A stretch of DNA of 64,000 nucleotides from Marinomonas piezotolerans (GTDB lineage Bacteria; Pseudomonadota; Gammaproteobacteria; Pseudomonadales; Marinomonadaceae), in the NCBI RefSeq assembly GCF_003362755.1, contig NZ_QKRA01000004.1, positions 62,001 through 126,000 of the forward strand, given 5' to 3'. A program made the translations under genes and the position numbers. The notes under the pieces are model-generated. The model was given only the letters and a program-made list of their open reading frames with translations. It was not told the DNA's origin and ran no database searches. Positions 36,285 to 44,570 of this stretch are shown here, piece after piece. Within the stretch, counting starts at the first letter, position 1, and each line of letters opens with the position of its first letter.

Positions 36285-36584
36285 AGAGATAAAGCGAAAA
36301 TAAAATAATCGCTTTGGATACATGAAGATACGAGTTCCGAAAACAAAGTGGGTGCTGCTTCTGCAGTTCTACTCAGGTTTTATTTTTATTATTGCAATGT
36401 TTTCATCGCCTTACGGCTTGCATACCTAAAAAAATCAATTATCCAAAGCGATTTTTCCATCCATAGCCTCAAGTTTTTATTTTTATTTGAAGAGGCTACG
36501 GTGTTCCTTGATCTTATTTTTATTTTCAGGAACGTACAATGATCAACTTATTTTTATTATGGTCAATCTTGTTATCGTTGTGTC
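36285..36584 (-). ncRNA. Candidate CrcZ-like Hfq/Crc-sequestering small RNA
   Basis: No gene lies between cbrB and pcnB (36159-36711). On the minus strand this stretch carries a sigma-54 promoter, then about 300 nt with four copies of AAUAAAAAUAA. Plus-strand coordinates of these copies are 36548-36558, 36514-36524, 36477-36487 and 36380-36390. Each fits AANAANAA, the A-rich motif bound by Hfq/Crc in Pseudomonas. The second and third lie in loops of hairpins closed by 36503-36508/36528-36533 and 36464-36470/36492-36498. The first sits in a weaker imperfect hairpin. A 7-bp stem (36291-36297 with 36309-36315) could end the transcript. Position, promoter type and motifs match CrcZ. The ends are estimates, and sequence homology to Rfam CrcZ was not tested. 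Confidence 0.65.
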
Positions 36585-36593
36585 ATATATAAG

Positions 36594-36607
36594 GCATTTG
36601 TTGTGCC
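36594..36607 (-). promoter_or_regulatory. Sigma-54 (-24/-12) promoter of the CrcZ-like RNA
   Basis: The minus strand reads TTGGCACAACAAATGCC. The -24 block TTGGCAC is exact, and the GG (36607-36606) and GC (36595-36594) are separated by exactly 10 nt, the invariant sigma-54 spacing. The predicted start is about 36582-36584. It points toward pcnB and away from the upstream cbrB. Confidence 0.8.
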
Positions 36608-36695
36608 AAATTTTTCAATATGCTGAAAAATAAGGATTTTTATTGATTGTTGTGCACTTTTTTTACAATTTAGATGTATCTTGGTGTGTATATTG

Positions 36696-36723
36696 GTAAC
36701 AAGTGTTACTTTTATTCTGTTAC
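36696..36723 (-). promoter_or_regulatory. Putative CbrB activator sites
   Basis: Three hexamers: GTAACA at 36696-36701, TGTTAC at 36704-36709 (together a perfect palindrome around AG) and TGTTAC at 36718-36723. From memory, CbrB-bound sites in Pseudomonas use TGTTAC/GTAACA subsites. They lie about 90-115 bp upstream of the sigma-54 promoter, the normal distance for an enhancer-binding protein, and overlap the end of cbrB. Confidence 0.6.
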
Positions 36724-38145
36724 TTTTTTGGGGATGCCGAGTTTCTGGCGTCGTTCCCATAGGCTTTTTCTGGATATGCCCAGCGACTGTGCGAGTTGTG
36801 TTTCGGTCATTTTATGTTGGTGCGTTAACACAAAATGCTTGAGGTAATCGTCCAGTGTTGTGCCTTCTATTACAAATTGATCATTTGTTTGTTGTGGATG
36901 AGAGGGGGAGGGTTGTCTTGATGGCTTATCAGGCAAGCCTTCCTTTGTTTTGAGCTTTAAATTGCTGGCTTCGAGTTTGCCGTCGGGGCTTAAAATGACG
37001 GCCCTTTCGATCGCATTTTCTAATTCTCGAACATTCCCGGGCCATGTATGGCTTAGAATTGCTTTATCAAATGCCTTAGTGTACTGGGGAAGCGGCTTGT
37101 CGTGCTTGGTGCAAGCTTTCTTGAGCAGGATTCTGGCGATCTCCGAAATATCATGTTCACGATCTCTCAAGGCGGGTACAGAGAGCTCCATGACATATAA
37201 TCGATAGTATAAGTCTTCTCGAAACATGCCGTTTTTGACCATCTGAAGCAGGTTTCTATGAGTTGCCGTGACAAGGCGTATGTTGACTTTAGTGGATGAA
37301 ACTGCCCCGACACGGCGTATCTCACCTTCTTGTAAGACCCGCAGCAGGCGCGCCTGTGCTTCCAGTGGTAGCTCACCAATTTCATCGAGGAACAGTGTGC
37401 CATTGTCTGCAGCGACGATTAGACCATCTCTCGCGGACACAGCACCCGTAAAGGCGCCTTTTTCGTGACCAAAGAGCTCTGATTCGATCAGGTTTTCAGG
37501 GATTGCTGCGCAGTTTACGCTAATGAGCGGCTGTTCTGCGCGTTTAGAGAGGTTATGTATGGACTTCGCAACAAGTTCCTTACCAGTCCCCGACTCACCA
37601 TGAATAAGGACGGTAGCGTCAGTACGCGCAACCTTATTGAGTTCATCAAATAATACTCGCATCGCTTCACTGCTGCCGATGATGCCACTCTCGGGTGTCC
37701 CTAGTAGTGGGACGCTGTCAGCGGTATCGAGCTGATCAAATAAACGTATGGAGGGTTCGACGTGTCCACTTGTTTGCTGCTCATTAGGGGATGTTGATTT
37801 GTTTTTTTGCTTTTCCAGCACGTCTATAACGTGTGCTAGGACTGTGTCTGAGTCTGTTGGCAGCGGAATGAAATAGTCGGCACCACCAGCCATATAGTCA
37901 ATGGCAGCGTTTAGGCTTGGGCGGCGATCAAAAATAATATACGGACGCTGCTGAATGCTATTTAGGGTGTCTCTGGAGGTCTGTGCGGCATCAATCAGTA
38001 GGATTTCAAAATCCTCCAGCTCATAGTATTTATTCGCTTGCTCCAAACTTTTGCTGACATTTACATGGAACCCGTTTCGGCTCAGCCAGCGATCGACATC
38101 TTTAAGCGGAGAGTTATCCTCGCAGATCAGCATTACGTGGTACAT
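36712..38145 (-). CDS. cbrB: Sigma-54-dependent response regulator CbrB
   Basis: 477 residues in three parts: an N-terminal receiver domain (about 1-115), an AAA+ sigma-54 activator domain (GESGTGKELVAKSIH Walker A, the sigma-54-contacting GAFTGA loop, DEIGELPLEAQARLLRVLQ), and a Fis-type helix-turn-helix (MTETQLAQSLGISRKSLWERRQ). The C-terminal segment and the position before pcnB identify CbrB, the carbon/nitrogen balance regulator of Pseudomonas. The receiver keeps an aspartate in LLIDAAQ, but the usual KP switch lysine is replaced (YFIPLP). No cbrA kinase gene is adjacent; gluQ lies upstream. GTTAC repeats just before its start may be self-regulatory. Confidence 0.88.
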   Translation of the reverse strand: MYHVMLICEDNSPLKDVDRWLSRNGFHVNVSKSLEQANKYYELEDFEILLIDAAQTSRDTLNSIQQRPYIIFDRRPSLNAAIDYMAGGADYFIPLPTDSDTVLAHVIDVLEKQKNKSTSPNEQQTSGHVEPSIRLFDQLDTADSVPLLGTPESGIIGSSEAMRVLFDELNKVARTDATVLIHGESGTGKELVAKSIHNLSKRAEQPLISVNCAAIPENLIESELFGHEKGAFTGAVSARDGLIVAADNGTLFLDEIGELPLEAQARLLRVLQEGEIRRVGAVSSTKVNIRLVTATHRNLLQMVKNGMFREDLYYRLYVMELSVPALRDREHDISEIARILLKKACTKHDKPLPQYTKAFDKAILSHTWPGNVRELENAIERAVILSPDGKLEASNLKLKTKEGLPDKPSRQPSPSHPQQTNDQFVIEGTTLDDYLKHFVLTHQHKMTETQLAQSLGISRKSLWERRQKLGIPKKVTE

Positions 38146-38211
38146 CGTGTCACCTCTTGTAACTTGGTGTAACGATTATACACATCAAGTCCGGTGAGAG
38201 GGCAATAAGGG

Positions 38212-39093
38212 TTATTGAATGAAATGTAGATCTTGGGAGTTAAGAGCAAGGTTGTGGTGTGCAGGTAGGTTTCTATTCCAATTCTCGGTTGCCCACTTGA
38301 GCAGTGTGTCGATTGATCGCATTGCGGGGATGTTACTGAAACCTAAGTAATGGAGGACGCGCCGAAGCGTATCGGTGCAGCCATCATCAATCGCTTTCGC
38401 GTGGTTTTGCTTGCTGATTTTATCGCCTTGCGCGTTGACGATGAGAGGAATATGGCAGAGTTTGGGAGCTTGCCATGTGAATTGATCGTATAGCCAAAGT
38501 TGCTGACCAGTCGTCTCTAATAAGTCGGCACCACGAACAATATCAGTGATGTTTTGTAAGTGATCATCAACGACAACGGCGAGTTGGTACGAGAAGTAAT
38601 TGTCTTTGCGTTTTAATACGGGGTGATTGCGGAGCTCGGACAAGTCAAAGTGCTGCGTGCCTTGGATAGGATCTTCATAGGTGTAGCAGCCTTGTTCGCA
38701 TTTTGCCCGCCATGAGTGAGGGGTGTTCGTGTGCCCATTACAACAGTCGGGATGTAGGCCGCCCGTGCGCTTTAAGTCGGCTCGAGTGCAATTGCAGGGA
38801 TATACTAGACCAAGATCAAAGAGGTGCTCTAAGTGGTTTTGATACAGTTCGTGTCGGTCTGACTGATACAGTATCTCTTCGTCTGAGATGAGTTGGTAAC
38901 TGTTGAGTGTCTCAATAATGGTTTGTGAGAAATGGGAAGAGCAACGAGTTCCGTCTACGTCTTCAAGGCGAATAAGCCATGTACCAGCTTGGGATCTGGC
39001 ATCTAGGTAACTGGCAACGGCACTAAGAAGGGAGCCAAAATGTAACGGGCCTGTTGGCGACGGTGCAAACCGGCCCCGGTACATGTGACACAT
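38212..39093 (-). CDS. gluQ: Glutamyl-Q tRNA(Asp) synthetase
   Basis: 293 residues, a truncated GluRS without anticodon-binding domain. It has RGRFAPSPTGPLHFGSL (HIGH region), RLEDVDGTR, zinc ligands in YPCNCTRADL and HPDCC, and a KISKQ equivalent of KMSKS. It attaches glutamate to queuosine in the anticodon of tRNA(Asp). It directly follows dksA with a single base between stop and start, the common dksA-gluQ pairing. Confidence 0.95.
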   Translation of the reverse strand: MCHMYRGRFAPSPTGPLHFGSLLSAVASYLDARSQAGTWLIRLEDVDGTRCSSHFSQTIIETLNSYQLISDEEILYQSDRHELYQNHLEHLFDLGLVYPCNCTRADLKRTGGLHPDCCNGHTNTPHSWRAKCEQGCYTYEDPIQGTQHFDLSELRNHPVLKRKDNYFSYQLAVVVDDHLQNITDIVRGADLLETTGQQLWLYDQFTWQAPKLCHIPLIVNAQGDKISKQNHAKAIDDGCTDTLRRVLHYLGFSNIPAMRSIDTLLKWATENWNRNLPAHHNLALNSQDLHFIQ

Positions 39094-39094
39094 A

Positions 39095-39529
39095 TTAGTT
39101 GCCGATTTGTTTCTCTTTGATCTCTGCTAGCGTTTTGCAATCAATACACATTGAAGCGGTTGGTCTCGCTTCTAAACGGCGAATACCGATTTCAATACCG
39201 CATTCATCACAGAAACCATAGTCGTCTTCGTTGATGCGTTCGATGGTTTGGTTGATTTTTTTAACCAGTTTACGTTCACGATCACGAGCACGAAGCTCTA
39301 GACTAAATTCTTCTTCTTGGCTGGCACGATCATTTGGATCGGCGTAGTTTACCGCTTCTTCTTTCAAGTGGTGAACTGTGCGATCAACCTCTTCCATTAG
39401 GTTTTGCTTCCAGTTGAGAAGGATGTTTTTAAAGTGCGCCAACTGTTTTTCGTTCATGTACTCTTCCCCTTCCGCTGCAACGTAAGGAGTAAAGTCTTTC
39501 ATCAATGATTCAGGATTCGTATTTGGCAT
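39095..39529 (-). CDS. dksA: RNA polymerase-binding factor DksA
   Basis: 144 residues. The coiled-coil tip contains the essential acidic pair (NYADPNDRASQEEEFSLE), and the zinc finger is CDECGIEIGIRRLEARP...CIDC with four cysteines. It works with ppGpp to retune transcription initiation. It is followed immediately by gluQ. Confidence 0.97.
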   Translation of the reverse strand: MPNTNPESLMKDFTPYVAAEGEEYMNEKQLAHFKNILLNWKQNLMEEVDRTVHHLKEEAVNYADPNDRASQEEEFSLELRARDRERKLVKKINQTIERINEDDYGFCDECGIEIGIRRLEARPTASMCIDCKTLAEIKEKQIGN

Positions 39530-39697
39530 AGCGTTGCCTCACTTCCCAGGTGTTCCGTGTGGTAACCTGTTTACATTAAGTTAACGTGGTTTAAATTTTT
39601 CGGGCGGAAAGTTATCAGATAATGTGCCTCAGAACCACATATTTTTACCTGATTAGCGTATTCCTTTTTACTAGTTCTCAGAAATTCACGAGTTATC

Positions 39698-40861
39698 ATG
39701 CAAAAATTAGCAAATCGAGTGGCGAATATAGCTCCGTTTCAAGTGATGGCAATCATGGCGCGAGCAAAGCATTTACAGGCTTTGGGTGAAGATGTCATCC
39801 ACCTTGAAGTGGGTGAACCGGATTTTATTGCGCCCGAAGCGGTTAATCAGGCTGGAGCGGAGGCGATCGCGCAAGGTAAAACGGGCTATACCGCTGCGAC
39901 GGGGCTTCCAGAGCTACGTCAAGCCATCAGCAAATTCTATCAAAGTCGCTATCACGTTCAGGTTGCGCCTGAGCGAATTGTTGTGACCCCGGGCGCGTCG
40001 GGAGCACTGTTGTTACTGAGCTCTTTGATGGTTAACGAAGGTCAAGAGGTCCTCATGCCAGACCCTTGTTATCCGTGCAATCGCCACTTTTTGGCTCAAG
40101 TTGGGGCGCGGGCACGAATGCTCAACTGTGACGCGAGTAATAATTTTGAGATACCGTTGGAAGCGCTCGATCAGGAATGGGACGAGCATACTGCGGGAGT
40201 TTGGTTAGCCTCCCCTGCAAATCCTACGGGATCTGTTCTAAGCCAAGAGTATGTGTCGCAAATATGGCAGTCCGTTCGACGTCATGAGGGGCATGTGTTG
40301 GTCGATGAAATTTACCAAGGGCTTGTTTTTGAGGGAGAGGACTTTACTGCCTTGTCGGTAAGTGATGATATTTTTGTGATCAATAGCTTCTCTAAGTACT
40401 TTGCTATGACTGGGTGGCGATTAGGTTGGATAGTGGTACCGGAGTGGGCAATTGATGGAGCGACAAAATTGGCCCAGAATTTGTTTATTTCTGCGCCAGC
40501 TATTTCGCAGCACGCTGCTATTCGAGCGTTTGAGTCAGATGTATTGGCTGAGTGTGAGGTGCGTCGTCTGGAGCTCGCAACGCGGCGAAAAACCTTAATT
40601 AAGGGATTAAAGCGTATAGGGCTTCCCATTGCGTCCGCACCGCAAGGTGCGTTCTATATCTATGTGGATGTTTCTGGGATCACCGAAGATGCCATGGCGT
40701 GGAGTCTTAGGTTGCTGGAAGAAAAGCACGTTGCAGTGACACCAGGAGCAGATTTTGGGGCTCGCGATGCCCATAAGTATGTACGCTTCGCTTACACCTG
40801 TGATAGCCATCGATTAGAGATGGCTATTGACCGAATTGCGGATTTTATAGCGGGTTATTGA
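39698..40861 (+). CDS. PLP-dependent aminotransferase (class I/II)
   Basis: 387 residues of the AspC-like fold I family. Signatures are HLEVGEPDF, GKTGYTAATGLPELR, ASPANPTGSVLS, and the PLP-lysine site NSFSKYFAMTGWRLGW, with the phosphate-binding Arg in KYVRFAYT. The same gene adjoins dksA in Pseudomonas. Substrate preference is unassigned; aspartate, alanine or aromatic activity are all possible. It is divergent from dksA across 168 bp. Confidence 0.85.
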   Translation: MQKLANRVANIAPFQVMAIMARAKHLQALGEDVIHLEVGEPDFIAPEAVNQAGAEAIAQGKTGYTAATGLPELRQAISKFYQSRYHVQVAPERIVVTPGASGALLLLSSLMVNEGQEVLMPDPCYPCNRHFLAQVGARARMLNCDASNNFEIPLEALDQEWDEHTAGVWLASPANPTGSVLSQEYVSQIWQSVRRHEGHVLVDEIYQGLVFEGEDFTALSVSDDIFVINSFSKYFAMTGWRLGWIVVPEWAIDGATKLAQNLFISAPAISQHAAIRAFESDVLAECEVRRLELATRRKTLIKGLKRIGLPIASAPQGAFYIYVDVSGITEDAMAWSLRLLEEKHVAVTPGADFGARDAHKYVRFAYTCDSHRLEMAIDRIADFIAGY

Positions 40862-40879
40862 CAGGGGAGCGCACCGCTT

Positions 40880-42721
40880 CTATTGGTAGAAGCGGCCGAT
40901 CTCTTGTAATACTTCTAATGTAACCTTTGCTGGCATTTCTTTGTCGGTCGGTTGAAGGTCTAGATCTGTTATCTCAAATTGCCCTGTAGGGAAAGTTGTA
41001 ATAATCCGATCTTCCATTAGTACACCGTAGTTAAAGTAGCTGTGCACCAGAAGCCATTCCCTTGGAGTGCTGTCAAACAGGGAGCGACCACTGCTGTATT
41101 CGCGCATTGGCACATCGACCCCTAATGCTTCCTGTAGCAACGTCGGCACAATGTCATAATGACTAGTACGGTAATCAAATTGTTGGGCGGCTTTTCCTGG
41201 CCATAGAATGAGTAAAGGCACGTGAGTTTGGTTTTGGGTGAAGTTGCTGCCATGCCCCCAGTAGTTCATTTTTGTCTCGTTAAATTCTTCACCGTGATCA
41301 GACGTAAAGATCACGATCGTATTGTCTAATTTCCCAGTTTCTTCAAGTGTTTCATAAATGGTTTTGATTTGCTCATCTATAAAACGTAGCGCTGTGCGGT
41401 AGCGGTTTTTATAGGGTAATGGGTCGAAGTCTGGCCCCAGCTCGACATGGTCCACTCGGTCCCAGTATGGCTGAAATTTCGGCTCAAAATCGGGCGGTGG
41501 AGCGTAGCCATGGGCCGCATCAAAAAACACGAAGCTGACGAAAGGGTCGGTCTCTTTATGTAGGAATTTAGTGAGGTTACTGACCATTTTTTCATCTCGC
41601 TGATAAGGCGTATCACCCTCTGTTTTGGTTTTTAAATTGGGAATGTTACTGAAGGCGTTGCGGTGAAAGCTTGGATTGATTAGTGGTCCGGAACCAAAAA
41701 TCCCTGTTTGATAGCCTGCATCTAATAATGTGCTAAAAAACACGGGTGGACGTTGAGCAGCCGTAAAAGCATCCCAGTACGTGGGGGGGAGAGCATAAAA
41801 GAGGCTAAAAATACCGCCTTTCGTGACATTGCCACCGCTTTGGTGATCGGTGAAATACTGAGCATCTGGCTGATTAATTAGTGAATAAGTGAAGGGGGTT
41901 GTTTGCGCATCAAAGGTATCCCCGCGCCAGGCGTCGGCAGTGACAAATAGAATGTTCGGTTTGTTGTTGCTGTGGACCTCAAATCCTTCGGTTGGATAGT
42001 TGAGCTCGCTCCCCGCGACATTGTGAAGAGAAGGGCGTTTACTGACTGTGTGGGGGTCAATCCAGCCTTGTTTGGACATGAATTCTACTGCTGTCGCTGG
42101 TTGGTACAAAGGTAAGTGTCGTGTCATGCCGCGGATCTCAGCGTTTCCATGCGCGTCATACCAAACATGTAAGACATTGGCGCTTAAAAAGCTCACTACA
42201 ACAGCGAGTGAATAGAGCCAACGTGAGCCTTTGAAACGATTATTCAGCGTTAGACGAACACTGAGCCAAATGGAGAAGGCAGCATATGCGGCAAATAAAG
42301 CCACCATAAATACACTGACTGCTATTGTGTACCAAGACACTTTAATTACCTGACTGGCGCCCTCGCCAAAGACAAGGCTCCAAACGAAGCCACCTAAATG
42401 AAAACGGTATAGTTCGTATACACGAGTGTCGGTATAAAGAAGAACCAATGTGGCGCTACCGATAAGCCATAGGATTGTATAATTAAGATGACGTTGCTTG
42501 ATGATCGGCGTGATCAGTGTCGAGAGTAGTGTGCCTAGCAAACCTAGTAATCCAATCTGACCGATGTAGGCTAGGGTCAAATAGCTCTTACCGAGCCAGC
42601 TGGGGGCATGAATGAAGCTGAGATAAGGGGTGCTGATGAGGTAAGCTGCTAACGTATACAGTAAGCCAAACAGCATGCTGATCTTGGCCCATTGCCAGCG
42701 AGTTATTGATTTTGGTCTCAT
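40880..42721 (-). CDS. lapC: Inner-membrane sulfatase-family protein LapC/PbgA (YejM)
   Basis: 613 residues. The first ~190 form five membrane segments of the DUF3413 type (TDTRVYELYRFHLGGFVWSL). The rest is a periplasmic sulfatase-like domain with NILFVTADAWRGD, TPFTYSLI, FTSDHGEEFNE and WGHGSNFTQNQTHVPLL. In E. coli this protein senses lipid A and controls LpxC degradation through LapB. The catalytic Cys/Ser of true sulfatases is not evident at the expected place, as in YejM. Confidence 0.85.
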   Translation of the reverse strand: MRPKSITRWQWAKISMLFGLLYTLAAYLISTPYLSFIHAPSWLGKSYLTLAYIGQIGLLGLLGTLLSTLITPIIKQRHLNYTILWLIGSATLVLLYTDTRVYELYRFHLGGFVWSLVFGEGASQVIKVSWYTIAVSVFMVALFAAYAAFSIWLSVRLTLNNRFKGSRWLYSLAVVVSFLSANVLHVWYDAHGNAEIRGMTRHLPLYQPATAVEFMSKQGWIDPHTVSKRPSLHNVAGSELNYPTEGFEVHSNNKPNILFVTADAWRGDTFDAQTTPFTYSLINQPDAQYFTDHQSGGNVTKGGIFSLFYALPPTYWDAFTAAQRPPVFFSTLLDAGYQTGIFGSGPLINPSFHRNAFSNIPNLKTKTEGDTPYQRDEKMVSNLTKFLHKETDPFVSFVFFDAAHGYAPPPDFEPKFQPYWDRVDHVELGPDFDPLPYKNRYRTALRFIDEQIKTIYETLEETGKLDNTIVIFTSDHGEEFNETKMNYWGHGSNFTQNQTHVPLLILWPGKAAQQFDYRTSHYDIVPTLLQEALGVDVPMREYSSGRSLFDSTPREWLLVHSYFNYGVLMEDRIITTFPTGQFEITDLDLQPTDKEMPAKVTLEVLQEIGRFYQ

Positions 42722-42797
42722 TATCTACAAGTTTCCGGAGTCATGCTTTGAAGTTCGTTAAAATGGCTGACATTATACCCGATTTTCGGGTCTAAGG

Positions 42798-43247
42798 ATG
42801 ACAATGACTGTGCAACTTAAACGCATTTCTTTATGGCGCCGCTTGGCCGCTGCTTTCTATGATCTTCTCTTGCTACTGGCGTTGTATTTTTTGGTGGGTT
42901 GGATCGCCGTGATGAGCAACGACGGTGAAGCGGTAGATGGTCGATTGCTATTTTGGCCTTTGTTGTTGATTGCATGGGGCTTCTTTGCGAAGTTTTGGTG
43001 TCATCCAGGGCAAACGTTGGGGATGCAAGTTTGGAAATTTCGGATTGTGAATAAGTACGGAACTGCATTGACGTTTCGTCAAGCCTCAGCTCGCTTTCTG
43101 TTGTCATTGATATCTTGGGCGTGCGTCGGCTTAGGGTTTATTTGGGTACTTATCGATCGTGACGGGTTGGCATGGCATGATCGACTCAGTCATACACGGC
43201 TTGAATTCATAGATCATCAGGCAAAGTCAGAGTCAAAAGGCCGTTAG
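42798..43247 (+). CDS. RDD family membrane protein
   Basis: 149 residues with three hydrophobic segments and the RDD pattern: RRLAAAFYDLLLLLALYF near the N-terminus, HPGQTLGMQVWKFRIV in the middle and IDRDGLAWHDRLSHT near the end. RDD proteins are small inner-membrane proteins of largely unknown function, some linked to ion transport. It is divergent from lapC and stands alone. Confidence 0.8.
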   Translation: MTMTVQLKRISLWRRLAAAFYDLLLLLALYFLVGWIAVMSNDGEAVDGRLLFWPLLLIAWGFFAKFWCHPGQTLGMQVWKFRIVNKYGTALTFRQASARFLLSLISWACVGLGFIWVLIDRDGLAWHDRLSHTRLEFIDHQAKSESKGR

Positions 43248-43425
43248 AGTTATTCTACTGTGGCCGTTTGCATGATATTTCCTACACAAGGATGGCCATC
43301 TCGGTATTGTTGTGGTCTAAAATAGTAGGCGCACAAATGGGTAAGAAGTTATTACTAACGCTCTTTCCCTTGTATTCTTTGACATTTCTTGTTCCTGTAA
43401 CCTAATTGTCATAATTTATTTATAG

Positions 43426-44445
<1,020 letters not shown>

Positions 44446-44570
44446 ATTAGGTTGCCAGAATTCGTGACCTATTTGCTACGTTAGTGTAATTTTTAAACGC
44501 TGGCCCTATTTTAGTATTTTGGGTCAGCACCTACTATCATGATGGCACGGAATTGGAGCTGGCGAACACT

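Noticed and set aside
36348..36542. 64-codon plus-strand frame in the cbrB-pcnB gap
   Set aside because: Made of Phe/Leu/Tyr codons from the T-rich strand of the A-rich RNA motifs; no ribosome site and antisense to the candidate RNA.
44501..44528. Hairpin after hemB as a terminator
   Set aside because: GCTGGCCC/GGGTCAGC pairs with one wobble, but the 14-nt loop and lack of a T run make termination doubtful.
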